A DNA stretch of 64,000 bases, taken from contig VGJW01000009.1 of the NCBI GenBank assembly GCA_016867265.1, forward strand, positions 62,001-126,000, read 5' to 3'. This document shows, piece by piece, positions 50,039-57,989 of this stretch; the first letter of the stretch is position 1; each line of letters opens with the position of its first letter. The notes under the pieces were generated by a model. That model was not told where the DNA came from. It was given only the letters and a program-made list of their open reading frames with translations, and did no database searches. The stretch is from Candidatus Tanganyikabacteria bacterium (GTDB taxonomy: Bacteria > Cyanobacteriota > Sericytochromatia > S15B-MN24 > VGJW01). Both the position numbers and the translations under genes were made by a program.

Positions 50039-52006
50039 TCAGAACCTCACCACGGGACGAAAGCCCGTCTTCGAGGACGTAAGGGTCCCGGCGTCCACCA
50101 GCTCGGCATCCCACAGGGACCGCCGCATCTCACCTACGGCGCCGCCCCGCATCCAGGCGTTGCCATTGGCGATGCCGTCCACGAGCGCGGGAAACGGAGA
50201 GTCCGAGGGGGAACCGCTGACTCCACCCGGCACGCCATATCGACGGCGGTCCGGCCGCACATCCAACTCGGTGACCCATGCCGTCACCATCGGGCCAAGC
50301 AGGATGCCCTCGACCACGAGATTGGGGCCGCTGGTGAAAGAGACGCCCTGGGTCCACTCGGACACGTTGCCCATCAGGTCATGAACCCCGGCGCTGGTGC
50401 CGTCGTGGCTGGTAAGGTTCGTGCCCGCAGACCAGGCGCCGTTCCGCCCCGAGCCGGTCAGGGCCCGGGAACCCGCATCCGTCGGGTCGTCCACGAATGT
50501 GGTGCTGCCGTCGTCGGCATCGCGCCCCGGGTAGTTGTGGCCGTGGACCCTGGCGGCATTGCGGGTGGCGGCCCACACGGCGAGGGCCGTGTACTCGTCG
50601 TCCCGCAGGAGGTGAGCCTGCGGCAAGTAGGCCGCACAAGCCGCTGCAGCGGCTGCCCGGGTCACACCTGTCCACGGCGGGCACATTGCTGCGACCTTGA
50701 GCCCGCTCGCCGCGCCTTCGAGGGCACCCGCCCCCGTCACGGCGTCGCCCGCCACCGCGTCAGCACGGCTGGCTTCGTACTGGGCGACATAGAATCCCCC
50801 GAAGGTTTCGAGAGCCCAGTCCGTATCCTCCTGCCCCGAGGAGGGCTGGCTGGCGACCCAGGTTCCCCTGGGCGACGACGCGTAAGGGGCGCCGCAGTTG
50901 GCAGGATTGACGAGTTGCCAGGCGTCGAACCGCGGGATCCACACGAACGGACTGGCCACTCCACCGCTGACGAACCCGTGGAGGTGCTGTTGCAGGGGAG
51001 CCCCGGGATCGTCCGGCGCCAGACGGGCCGGGTCGCCATCGAGCGTCACGACCTTGCGATTGCCTGCCGTGAGGGCGACGGTGTCCCACGTGTGCACGTC
51101 TCCGGGGCGTTCCCAAACGGCAAAGACCCGGCAGGGCCCTGCGGGAACCCCGGTGAGCGAGACCTGCCGGTGCCGGTTGCGTCCACCTCCGGAAAACTTG
51201 CGGATGTGCCAGCGGCTGAGGTCCCTCGCACGCAGGGGCGGGACACCCTCGCGCATCATATGCTCCTGAAGGGCCTGCATGAAGACCGGCGCGGCGGCTG
51301 TCACGCTCTGGGCGTTGTTGCCTGCCGAGAAGCGATCCCCTGACTGCGGCATGTCGGCCAGATCAAGGATGCCCACGTAGAGGTCGCGGGTCGTGTGGGG
51401 CGGCGCCTTCAGGTGAAGGGCCAGCGCCGGGTCAGCCGCCGTGCTGCCCACCTGCAGCACGAGCGCGCCTGCCGGGGCGACGGCGGGATCCGGCCAGTCG
51501 AGCACACCCGAAGCGACCAAGGCCTGCTGGCCATCCAGGACGAGGCCGACCAACTTGAGGTTGGCCTGACCGCGGGGCAGGTTCCGGAACCGCAGTTCCA
51601 ATTCGTGTCGATCAGGGCGACCAAGGTAGACCGAAGCGACTCGCTCCACCCGGTTCGCCTCGTCGCTGCTCAGGCCGCTCAGGCTCGCCACCTGAGGCAG
51701 GACGGCCGACCAGACCCCGCTGTCCATGCTGCGTCCGACCGCGGGCTCCCCCCCAAGGACCCAGCTGACGCCAAGGGCGGGTGAGGTCCCGCCGGCTGCC
51801 GTCGTGTCCACGAGCAGCACCCACAGGTGAGCAGCCTTGTCCGGCAGTTGTTGGGCGAGACGCAGGCTGACGGGGGTCGCCGAGCCGACGGACCCATCGG
51901 GCTGGTTGCCCTGCGTCGTAGGCGGCACTGGAACCGGCACGGCACAGGATGCCCCGGCCAGGCCGCAAAGGACCGTGGCCAAAGCCGCGAAGCGCGCGTG
52001 CCCCAT
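50039..52006 (-). CDS. Lipoprotein with C-terminal SUMF1/FGE-like domain
   Basis: 655 residues. Signal with Cys about 21 (LAGASC) followed by a short Pro/Val linker. Residues about 40-330 contain two copies of the beta domain shared with the downstream paralogues. Residues about 345-655 are a formylglycine-generating-enzyme-like (C-type-lectin fold) domain, with the ALETFGGFYVAQYEAS start, LLRDDEYTALAVWAATRN, GVHDLMGNVSEWTQG and a closing RGGAVGEM ... TGFRPVVRF. The catalytic cysteines of true FGE are not seen at the C-terminus, so a binding role is more likely. ATG 52006 is chosen over the TTG at 52009; the ribosome site is weak. First gene of the lipoprotein operon. Confidence 0.78.
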   Translation of the reverse strand: MGHARFAALATVLCGLAGASCAVPVPVPPTTQGNQPDGSVGSATPVSLRLAQQLPDKAAHLWVLLVDTTAAGGTSPALGVSWVLGGEPAVGRSMDSGVWSAVLPQVASLSGLSSDEANRVERVASVYLGRPDRHELELRFRNLPRGQANLKLVGLVLDGQQALVASGVLDWPDPAVAPAGALVLQVGSTAADPALALHLKAPPHTTRDLYVGILDLADMPQSGDRFSAGNNAQSVTAAAPVFMQALQEHMMREGVPPLRARDLSRWHIRKFSGGGRNRHRQVSLTGVPAGPCRVFAVWERPGDVHTWDTVALTAGNRKVVTLDGDPARLAPDDPGAPLQQHLHGFVSGGVASPFVWIPRFDAWQLVNPANCGAPYASSPRGTWVASQPSSGQEDTDWALETFGGFYVAQYEASRADAVAGDAVTGAGALEGAASGLKVAAMCPPWTGVTRAAAAAACAAYLPQAHLLRDDEYTALAVWAATRNAARVHGHNYPGRDADDGSTTFVDDPTDAGSRALTGSGRNGAWSAGTNLTSHDGTSAGVHDLMGNVSEWTQGVSFTSGPNLVVEGILLGPMVTAWVTELDVRPDRRRYGVPGGVSGSPSDSPFPALVDGIANGNAWMRGGAVGEMRRSLWDAELVDAGTLTSSKTGFRPVVRF

Positions 52007-52061
52007 CAAGGTTATCGTACCCGTCGCTTAGCTTGGCTATGCGCGCACCCTGCCACCGGAC

Positions 52062-52100
52062 GGAGATGTTTCCTGTTTGTTAAGAGTTGCGCAAGGGCGC
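52062..52100 (+). promoter_or_regulatory. AT-rich region upstream of the CHAP-like gene
   Basis: The region reads TGTTTCCTGTTTGTTAAGAG and then TTGCGC. It stands out from the GC-rich surroundings and shares the words TTTCCT, TTAA and TTGCGC with the region before the zincin gene at 36198-36224, though with different spacing. It is a candidate promoter or operator. Confidence 0.3.
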
Positions 52101-52156
52101 ATTGCCGGGCCGACAAGGCCTCATCGCCACCGACGCTTGAGCAGGGAGGGGGAGCC

Positions 52157-52912
52157 ATGCCGGGACCGACGACTTCGAGGACGCACGGACACCGTCTCGT
52201 CCACGCGCCCGGTCACAGGACCGCGCCTCGTTCCGCCAACAGGGTCGCGGCGTCGATGGGACGCGATGTGCTGACGCGGCAGGGCCTGCGGGCCGCCAGC
52301 TCCCCCGTGGGCGGTGAGGCCAAGACGCTCGAGCGTCCCACCGCCCCGGGACGTCGGTTCCGCGTCGATCGCTCCAAGGGTACGATCGTCAATCCCCGTG
52401 AGACCGGGGCGCGTCTCAAGGCCTCATGGAACGCCGCGACCACGACCTCCCGTGCGGCACTCGAGACCATATCGGAGCGAGGCAAGGCCCAGATGCGACG
52501 CCTGCTCGATGTGGCCCGTCGGTCGGCCGCCGGAAAGCGTCCCGGCGGCTGGTGCTACCGAGCGGTCAAGAAGTACTTGCGGACCGTTGGTTACGGTGGC
52601 CTCAACGCCGCGACTGTTTCCCAACTGCCACAGCGTGCGGCGAGGCAGTTCGGGGACTTCATGAACCGGGGAGACAATGCACGCCGATATGGCTTGCAGA
52701 AGCTGCCGATCTCGAATCCCTACCTGGCGCCGCCAGGGTCGCTCGTGGTGGTTCGTCCGGGGACTCCCGGCACGCGTCATCCATGGGCCGGGGATATCAC
52801 CGTGGCCGTCGGCAACGGCCGGTTTTACAACGACGGCAACATGGGCTACGGCGGTTCCAAGAACTTCCCACGCGGAAACCGGCACGTCATCGGTATCTAC
52901 GCGCCCGTCTGA
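52157..52912 (+). CDS. Leaderless protein with CHAP/NlpC-like cysteine-peptidase domain
   Basis: 251 residues. No signal peptide; the first 75 residues are Arg/Thr/Pro/His-rich and disordered. From about residue 125 a papain-like fold is suggested by GGWCYRAVKKYL (likely nucleophile Cys), then LAPPGSLVVVRPG, and HPWAGDITVAVGNG with a possible catalytic histidine. This is the pattern of CHAP/NlpC-type peptidoglycan amidases. GGGAGGGGG precedes ATG 52157. Its N-terminus resembles that of the peptidoglycan-binding protein at 24882, so both may be exported by a non-Sec route or act after lysis. Function inferred only. Confidence 0.65.
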   Translation: MPGPTTSRTHGHRLVHAPGHRTAPRSANRVAASMGRDVLTRQGLRAASSPVGGEAKTLERPTAPGRRFRVDRSKGTIVNPRETGARLKASWNAATTTSRAALETISERGKAQMRRLLDVARRSAAGKRPGGWCYRAVKKYLRTVGYGGLNAATVSQLPQRAARQFGDFMNRGDNARRYGLQKLPISNPYLAPPGSLVVVRPGTPGTRHPWAGDITVAVGNGRFYNDGNMGYGGSKNFPRGNRHVIGIYAPV

Positions 52913-52918
52913 GGCCGG

Positions 52919-53830
52919 TCAGTGGAAGAGGCGTGTCAGCACTTCCTGGCGCGCCCTTTCCAGGGCGCCCAGTACCTTGTCCTTGGCGGTTGGCGTCGGC
53001 CGGATGTCGATGACGCCCTGAATCCCCTGCCGGCGCAGCCGTTCGGAAATCGCCTTGGCATCCTTGACGGTCGGACCGTCCGAGGCGTTCCAGACCGAGA
53101 CAGGAGCCACGTCCTGAAGCCGCGAGAGGGCTGTGGGCGTCAGCATGTCGTGGCGGACGACGAATGTCAGCGGGGCGCCAAGCTGGCTGGCTTGCCGAAG
53201 GAGCTCGTCGACCTGCCTGTCGCCCAACTTGGCGGAGGATGCTGCTGGGGGGTTGAGGGCCAGCGTGGCGGCGGGGAAGTTACGTCGTAACTCGGCACCC
53301 CACTTGGCCATGGCCTTGAAGTCCAGATTCAGCACGACGCGCTGGGGGTCGATGCCCGAAGCCCGGACTGCCCGAATCACGTCGGGCATGCGTTCGGGTT
53401 CCTTGACGTCGAGCTTCATCGCACGACCCGATATTGCCCCGATGGTCAGCCATTCCTCGAGCGACAGGTTGTCCCCCCGCTCTGACACGGGGTCATGACG
53501 CATCTCGAGTGCGTGGGGCGGATCCAGTTCGGCCCGGATATCACCTTCGAGGAAGTTGGCGCCATCCTTGAGCGCCTGTTCGAACTGCTCGCGGGTATTG
53601 GTCGCGTGCGCCGGTCTGGCAGCCGACAGGGGCTTGCCGGGAAACCAGCCCGTCCTCCCGTCGTGCGTGGACCGGGCAAGGTCCAGCAACCTCTGGTACT
53701 TGTCCTGAAGACGCTTCATAAGCGCGTCCCGATCGGACGGGGGCGCGGCAAGCCCGTGACCCGCGTCAGTGCCTGTCACCCGGCTTGACGGCGCAGGTGG
53801 CGCGGCAGGTTCCGTGCGTTTGATCCTCAC
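52919..53830 (-). CDS. FAM151/menorin-like (DUF2181) phosphodiesterase-fold protein
   Basis: 303 residues, GTG start with AGGAAG about six bases upstream. After a 50-residue Pro/Ala-rich leader there is a domain matching the FAM151/menorin pattern, related to the glycerophosphodiester phosphodiesterase TIM barrel: AHATNTREQFEQALKDGANF, FLEGDIRAE, a MRHDPVS segment where animal proteins have an AHPP motif, LSLEEWL, and MKLDVKEPERM. Acidic residues of GDI and LDVK could bind metal. No signal peptide. It converges on the CHAP-like gene with six bases between the stops. The substrate is unknown. Confidence 0.65.
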   Translation of the reverse strand: MRIKRTEPAAPPAPSSRVTGTDAGHGLAAPPSDRDALMKRLQDKYQRLLDLARSTHDGRTGWFPGKPLSAARPAHATNTREQFEQALKDGANFLEGDIRAELDPPHALEMRHDPVSERGDNLSLEEWLTIGAISGRAMKLDVKEPERMPDVIRAVRASGIDPQRVVLNLDFKAMAKWGAELRRNFPAATLALNPPAASSAKLGDRQVDELLRQASQLGAPLTFVVRHDMLTPTALSRLQDVAPVSVWNASDGPTVKDAKAISERLRRQGIQGVIDIRPTPTAKDKVLGALERARQEVLTRLFH

Positions 53831-53900
53831 GCTATCTTCCTACCCATGGACACCCGGAAAAGTCTTGTGACCTGAGTGGTTGCTGTTTGTATTTAGGTCA

Positions 53901-54977
53901 ATGCGTATCCATGGCGCCTTGGCGGCTTCAGCTCTTCTGATACTCGTGGCCTGCGGGGCCCGTATCGATGAGGGACCCTCAGACGATGACGCGCTGTTCG
54001 GTGTCCTGAATCGTGTACGGCCGACGCCACCACCTGCCCGTCGCCTCGTGACACCGACTCCGGCCCGTCCCAGGGTGACACCGGCACCCGCTGCCACCCC
54101 GACGCCAAGGCCCACGCTTGTTCCCACGCCTACACCCACGCCTTCACCTTCACCTACACCTACCCCTACCCCTACCCCGCTGCCCTCGCCCGCAGGCATG
54201 GTCACGATTCCTGCCGGTACTTTCGTGATGGGCTCACCCCCCCAGGAGCCCCTCCGGGCGAACCACGAGGCGCAGCACGTCGTGACTCTGGCGCGGGCAT
54301 TCTGGTTGCAGGTCTCTTCGGCCACCCAGGGCGAGTGGCTGGTCGCCTTCGGCGTCAATCCGTCACGTCATGGCCAGGGCCTGCAGCATCCGGCCGAGTC
54401 GATGACGTGGTGGGATGCCCTGGCCTATGCCAATGCGCGGTCGCTGGCCGAGGGGTTGCCTGTGACTTATCGGTTGAACGGTTGCACGGGAACGCCATGG
54501 CTGGGGATGAACTGCGGTTCGGTGGACATCCTGGCTCCGGATGCCAACCCCTATCGGGCCGTGGGTTATCGCCTGCCGACGGAGGCCGAGTGGGAGTATG
54601 CCGCCCGGGCCGGTACGACGACCAATCTCCACGTGGGTGAGTTGCCGGACGGGGATCCCCGGATCGCCACGATAGCCTGGTACGAGGGGAATGCCGGCGG
54701 GACGACGCATCCGGTGCGTCAGTTGTTGCCCAATCCGTGGGGCCTCTTCGACGTGGCGGGCAATGTCTTCAACTTTGTCTGGGATGGGCTGGTAACGTAT
54801 GCCCCGACCACGACGGATCCGTGGGACAGGGACACGACTGGTCCTCGTGTCTGGCGAGGTGGGTGTTACCACCATGGTCTGTACTACTTGCGTTCAGCCG
54901 CGCGATTCGCTGTCAACCCTGCGGTCGGGGGTTACGCAACGGGCGTCAGGCTTGCCCGGACCTTGCCGACACCCTGA
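53901..54977 (+). CDS. FGE-like (SUMF1-domain) lipoprotein with Pro-Thr linker
   Basis: 358 residues. Signal with lipobox LVAC (Cys about 19), then a Pro/Thr/Ser/Arg linker to about residue 98. The rest is a SUMF1/FGE-type domain: MVTIPAGTFVMGS (about 100), RLPTEAEWEYAARAG (about 224), GLFDVAGNVFNFVWDG (about 283) and VWRGGCYHHG near the end. One Cys sits at the usual active-site loop, but the second catalytic Cys of FGE appears replaced by Leu (YLRSAAR), so sulfatase maturation is unlikely. ATG 53901 follows AGGT by three bases. Confidence 0.82.
   Translation: MRIHGALAASALLILVACGARIDEGPSDDDALFGVLNRVRPTPPPARRLVTPTPARPRVTPAPAATPTPRPTLVPTPTPTPSPSPTPTPTPTPLPSPAGMVTIPAGTFVMGSPPQEPLRANHEAQHVVTLARAFWLQVSSATQGEWLVAFGVNPSRHGQGLQHPAESMTWWDALAYANARSLAEGLPVTYRLNGCTGTPWLGMNCGSVDILAPDANPYRAVGYRLPTEAEWEYAARAGTTTNLHVGELPDGDPRIATIAWYEGNAGGTTHPVRQLLPNPWGLFDVAGNVFNFVWDGLVTYAPTTTDPWDRDTTGPRVWRGGCYHHGLYYLRSAARFAVNPAVGGYATGVRLARTLPTP
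54122..54178 (+). repeat. Simple repeat encoding a Pro-Thr/Pro-Ser linker
   Basis: Tandem CCTACACC/CCTACCCC-type hexamers, imperfect, encode the PTPTPTPSPSPTPTPTPT stretch of the FGE-like lipoprotein. Such tracts can change length by slippage. Confidence 0.8.
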
Positions 54978-55025
54978 GCGCGACCCACACGCCCCGCGAC
55001 GTCTTGCCGTAGGACCCTGACGCGC

Positions 55026-55973
55026 CTAAGGCTCCCGCGAGGCCAACACGGCGGCCACGGCCTGCCGCATGAACTCGGGAATGAAGGTGCCGTAGGTTCG
55101 CGGCATGGAACCCTGTTCCGTCATGCGGAACTGGATCTCGTCGTATTTCGCCTGGCCGTGCTTGGCGACGATGTTGTCACGCTGCTCGGTCTTGCTGAAA
55201 TGGGCTTGCATGCCCTCGGGGTCTGCCTCGGGATGGAACTGGCACCCCAGAATCTCCGGGGAGACGCGCATGGCCATCACGGCCCGCTCCAGAGGAACGT
55301 GGGGACGCTCCTTCTCGATGGCGAGGATACTCGCGCCGACGGCCTGGATGGTTTCGTGGCGGGGCTTCAGGACCTGCCACTCACGGAAGTCGGCACCGTA
55401 GAACGGGTCGGGCAGGCACCCCATCACGGGATCGGTACGGCCGGCATCCGTCAGGTGGACGGGCAAGATGCCGAAGGACCCCGATCGCCGCGGCTCGACT
55501 TCGGCGAGGCCGAAATGCCGGCACATCATCTGGAAGGAGTGGCAGATGGCAAGGAAGTGTTTGCGTGGACCCGTTCCCTGGTTGTGGGCCCAGACAGCGT
55601 CCAGCAGGCGGAAATAGGCGGATTCCCAAGCCTCGCCCTCCCCATCGAACGGGCTGCCGGGGCCCCCCGAACTGACATAGATGTCGAAGGATGCATCCGG
55701 GGCCTGCTGGGCACCGCGGATGTCGAACTCCGTCACCTGAAGGTCAATCGCGGGATGTCGCTGCGCGGCATCGGCCAGTTGTTGCCGGAGGCAACGCATG
55801 CCCTGGTTCGCGACGCCCTTGTAGAGGTCGAGCAGGGCCACGCGAACGACGGACTGCGCCGTGGCCTGGCCCGTGGCCGCAGGTCCCTTCGTGCCCCGGG
55901 AGGTGCCACGCGAGCGCCCCGTGGCCTTCTGGGGCGGGGCGAGGATAGCGCCAGCCGTGGATTCGGGCGTCAT
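55026..55973 (-). CDS. Class I glutamine amidotransferase-like protein
   Basis: 315 residues. A 40-residue basic, low-complexity N-terminus precedes a GATase-1 domain: SSGGPGSPFDG (oxyanion strand), FLAICHSFQMMCRHFG with the nucleophile Cys, and LGCQFHPEADPEGM with the catalytic His and Glu. The triad is complete. No synthase partner domain or gene is adjacent, as in the stand-alone GMP-synthase-like amidotransferases and peptidases of this family. ATG 55973 follows GAGG by about six bases and is preferred over the TTG at 55985. The acceptor substrate is unknown. Confidence 0.85.
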   Translation of the reverse strand: MTPESTAGAILAPPQKATGRSRGTSRGTKGPAATGQATAQSVVRVALLDLYKGVANQGMRCLRQQLADAAQRHPAIDLQVTEFDIRGAQQAPDASFDIYVSSGGPGSPFDGEGEAWESAYFRLLDAVWAHNQGTGPRKHFLAICHSFQMMCRHFGLAEVEPRRSGSFGILPVHLTDAGRTDPVMGCLPDPFYGADFREWQVLKPRHETIQAVGASILAIEKERPHVPLERAVMAMRVSPEILGCQFHPEADPEGMQAHFSKTEQRDNIVAKHGQAKYDEIQFRMTEQGSMPRTYGTFIPEFMRQAVAAVLASREP

Positions 55974-56155
55974 CAGCAACCTCAAACGAGGCAGGCTTGC
56001 CCCGGACTGTTTCTACGATAGCCCAAAGCTGCGTGCTGACAAGGGTTTTGCACGCCATGAGGCATGCTGGGGGCGGAGATTGTCGTGTCGTGGACCTCAG
56101 ATGAACCACGCATCATCGGGGCGCATGCTTCCCCTGTTTGAGGTATGAAGGTCCC

Positions 56156-56860
56156 ATGTCGGACGTCCCGCGGTTGGTCGAGGATCTGGCGCCGGGCGGG
56201 CGTTTCGGACCGCCGGGCGGCATGGCCGCCACCATGGCACAGGCCATCCCGGAGGGACCATGGATGTACTTGCCTTGTGATGTCCGGGGGCTGCCCATGG
56301 CACCCCGGGAGTGGCATCCGGGGTGGCTCATCCCGGTCACGGCGGGTGCGGCCGGGCTGGCCCTCGGGGGGTTGTGGGGAGAGGGCTTGATCTTTGCCGC
56401 TGGCCTGCTCCTGCTTGGGGTCGGCAGCCTGGGGCACGCGTTTTCAGGTTGGCTGGCCGCCTGCTGGCGTTGGATGCTTGGTCAGGCTGGAGAGGTCTCG
56501 TGGCGCTCCGGATGGCTTGTGGCGACCAACGGTGCAGACCTGCGATTCGTCGCCTGGCGGCGACGAGGCGGCGACGGAGCCTGGCAGTGTCGGCTCGCCT
56601 GGTCTGATTCCCTCGACCGCATTGGCGATCTCGGGCCGATGCGATCGGGCAGGTTTTTCCTGGATGCCGGGCGACGCCGGCCCGTCAGCGTCGGCCCACT
56701 GCCCGCCGGACATCCGTTGATGGCGTTGGTGACCTGTCGCAAGGGCTGCCTGATGGGTGTGATGGACCTGTGGGCCCTGCTCGAGGCCCTGCGTGAGAAG
56801 GTCGCGCAGGTTCCCTTCGACATCGGTGCCCCCGTGCCGTTTCACACTCGGCGACGGTGA
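56156..56860 (+). CDS. Hypothetical membrane protein
   Basis: 234 residues with two adjacent transmembrane segments at about residues 55-100 (WLIPVTAGAAGLALGGL and GLIFAAGLLLLGVGSLG). The N-terminal 50 residues and the C-terminal 130 are soluble; the C-terminal part is beta-rich. No family is recognised. ATG 56156 has GAAGG five bases upstream. Its stop overlaps the GTG of the ADP-ribosylglycohydrolase gene (GTGA), so the two are translationally coupled. Confidence 0.65.
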   Translation: MSDVPRLVEDLAPGGRFGPPGGMAATMAQAIPEGPWMYLPCDVRGLPMAPREWHPGWLIPVTAGAAGLALGGLWGEGLIFAAGLLLLGVGSLGHAFSGWLAACWRWMLGQAGEVSWRSGWLVATNGADLRFVAWRRRGGDGAWQCRLAWSDSLDRIGDLGPMRSGRFFLDAGRRRPVSVGPLPAGHPLMALVTCRKGCLMGVMDLWALLEALREKVAQVPFDIGAPVPFHTRRR

Positions 56861-57825
56861 CGCTGCGCGTGGCTCGCGACGACATGAAGATTCCGGATGC
56901 AACCCGCGATCGCGCCCGGGCAAGTCTCGCCGGCCTGCTCGTGGGTGACGCACTGGGCAGCCAGGTCGAGTTCTGCCATCCTGCCTCGATTCAGCGTCGG
57001 TATCCGTCCGGGGTGCGACATATGGCGGCCAGCCCCGTGTGGGATACCTTGCCCGGCCAGCCTACTGATGACGGCGAGATGGCGCTTGCCTTGGCACGGA
57101 GCATGGTGGTCCGGGGCACCTACGACCCGCAAGCGGTCTGGAAGGCGTACCAGGCGTGGGGCAACTCGGGACCGTTCGACATGGGAGGGACCATTCGGGC
57201 TGCCCTGATGGGCCGTCCGAATCCGACCAGCGAGGCCAACGGGGCGATGATGAGGGCGGGGCCATTGGCCTTGCCTGTCGGTGGTGCCAGTGTGGCCCGA
57301 CGTGAAGCGTGGGCTGGAGCCGATGCGCAGTTGACGCACCCTTCGCCTGTCTGCGTGGCCGCCAACATTTTTTATGTGGGCCTCGTCGCGAGGGGCGTGG
57401 ACGGCCACTCCGTCGGGGACCTTGCCGCGTTTGCACGTCAATGGGCCAGTCAGCCCGAGTGCCCGCCTCCCCTGCGGCGGACGGTACAGCTTTCCTTTGA
57501 TGCTCCTCCTGCCGACTTCCTCACCCATGCCGGTCATGTCCTCGTCGCTCTGCAGAATGCGCTCTGGCACCTCTGGCAGCAGGACTTGCCGGCTGAGGCG
57601 CTGGTCGTCACCGTAGGAGAGGGCGGAGACAGTGACACCAATGCAGCCATCCTGGGGGCCTTGCTGGGTGCGGTCCATGGCCTCGCCGCCTGGCCGAAGG
57701 ATTGGCTCGGGACGGTGCTTACATGCAGGCCCGCGCAAGGAGATGCGCGGACCGCGCGTCCAAGGCCGACCTCCTGTTGGCCGGTTGACTGTCTGGACCT
57801 CGCTGATGCGCTTGTGGGCAAATAG
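56857..57825 (+). CDS. ADP-ribosylglycohydrolase-family protein
   Basis: 322 residues. DraG/ARH fold with both metal-binding motifs: GLLVGDALGSQVEF and QPTDDGEMALALARS in the first half, and GEGGDSDTNAAILGALLGA near residue 270. This family removes ADP-ribose from arginine or other acceptors, with two magnesium ions bound by these acidic residues. No ADP-ribosyltransferase gene is in the window. GTG 56857 overlaps the upstream stop; ATG 56884 is an alternative start just before the conserved domain. Confidence 0.88.
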   Translation: MTLRVARDDMKIPDATRDRARASLAGLLVGDALGSQVEFCHPASIQRRYPSGVRHMAASPVWDTLPGQPTDDGEMALALARSMVVRGTYDPQAVWKAYQAWGNSGPFDMGGTIRAALMGRPNPTSEANGAMMRAGPLALPVGGASVARREAWAGADAQLTHPSPVCVAANIFYVGLVARGVDGHSVGDLAAFARQWASQPECPPPLRRTVQLSFDAPPADFLTHAGHVLVALQNALWHLWQQDLPAEALVVTVGEGGDSDTNAAILGALLGAVHGLAAWPKDWLGTVLTCRPAQGDARTARPRPTSCWPVDCLDLADALVGK

Positions 57826-57870
57826 TTGTCTTTTGATGAGCAACTTGATTCAATTGTGTTAAGTCCCCGG
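57826..57870 (+). promoter_or_regulatory. AT-rich region with palindrome upstream of the ether-lipid operon
   Basis: The region is strongly AT-rich against the genome background and contains TTGATTCAA (57845-57853), a perfect 9-base palindrome around a central T, next to CAATTG. A TTGATG (57833) could be a -35 box, but no good -10 follows. About 120 bases separate it from GTG 57990. It is a candidate operator or promoter. Confidence 0.35.
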
Positions 57871-57989
57871 CCCCATCCCGAACATCCGGGGCGCGCCTGG
57901 CCTGAAGGCCGGACACGGTGGCTTGCCCTCCGGCGATCCTCCGCGGGTTCGCCAGCGTTGCGCCTGCCGCCCCTCACCAAGGAGTCCGC

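Noticed and set aside
54122-54178. Short tandem repeats as a possible CRISPR or mobile-element trace
   Set aside because: They are in-frame codon repeats for a Pro-Thr linker with no spacers or flanking duplications.
53901-54977. True formylglycine-generating enzyme
   Set aside because: The second catalytic cysteine appears to be replaced and no sulfatase gene is nearby. The fold call is kept, the activity is not.
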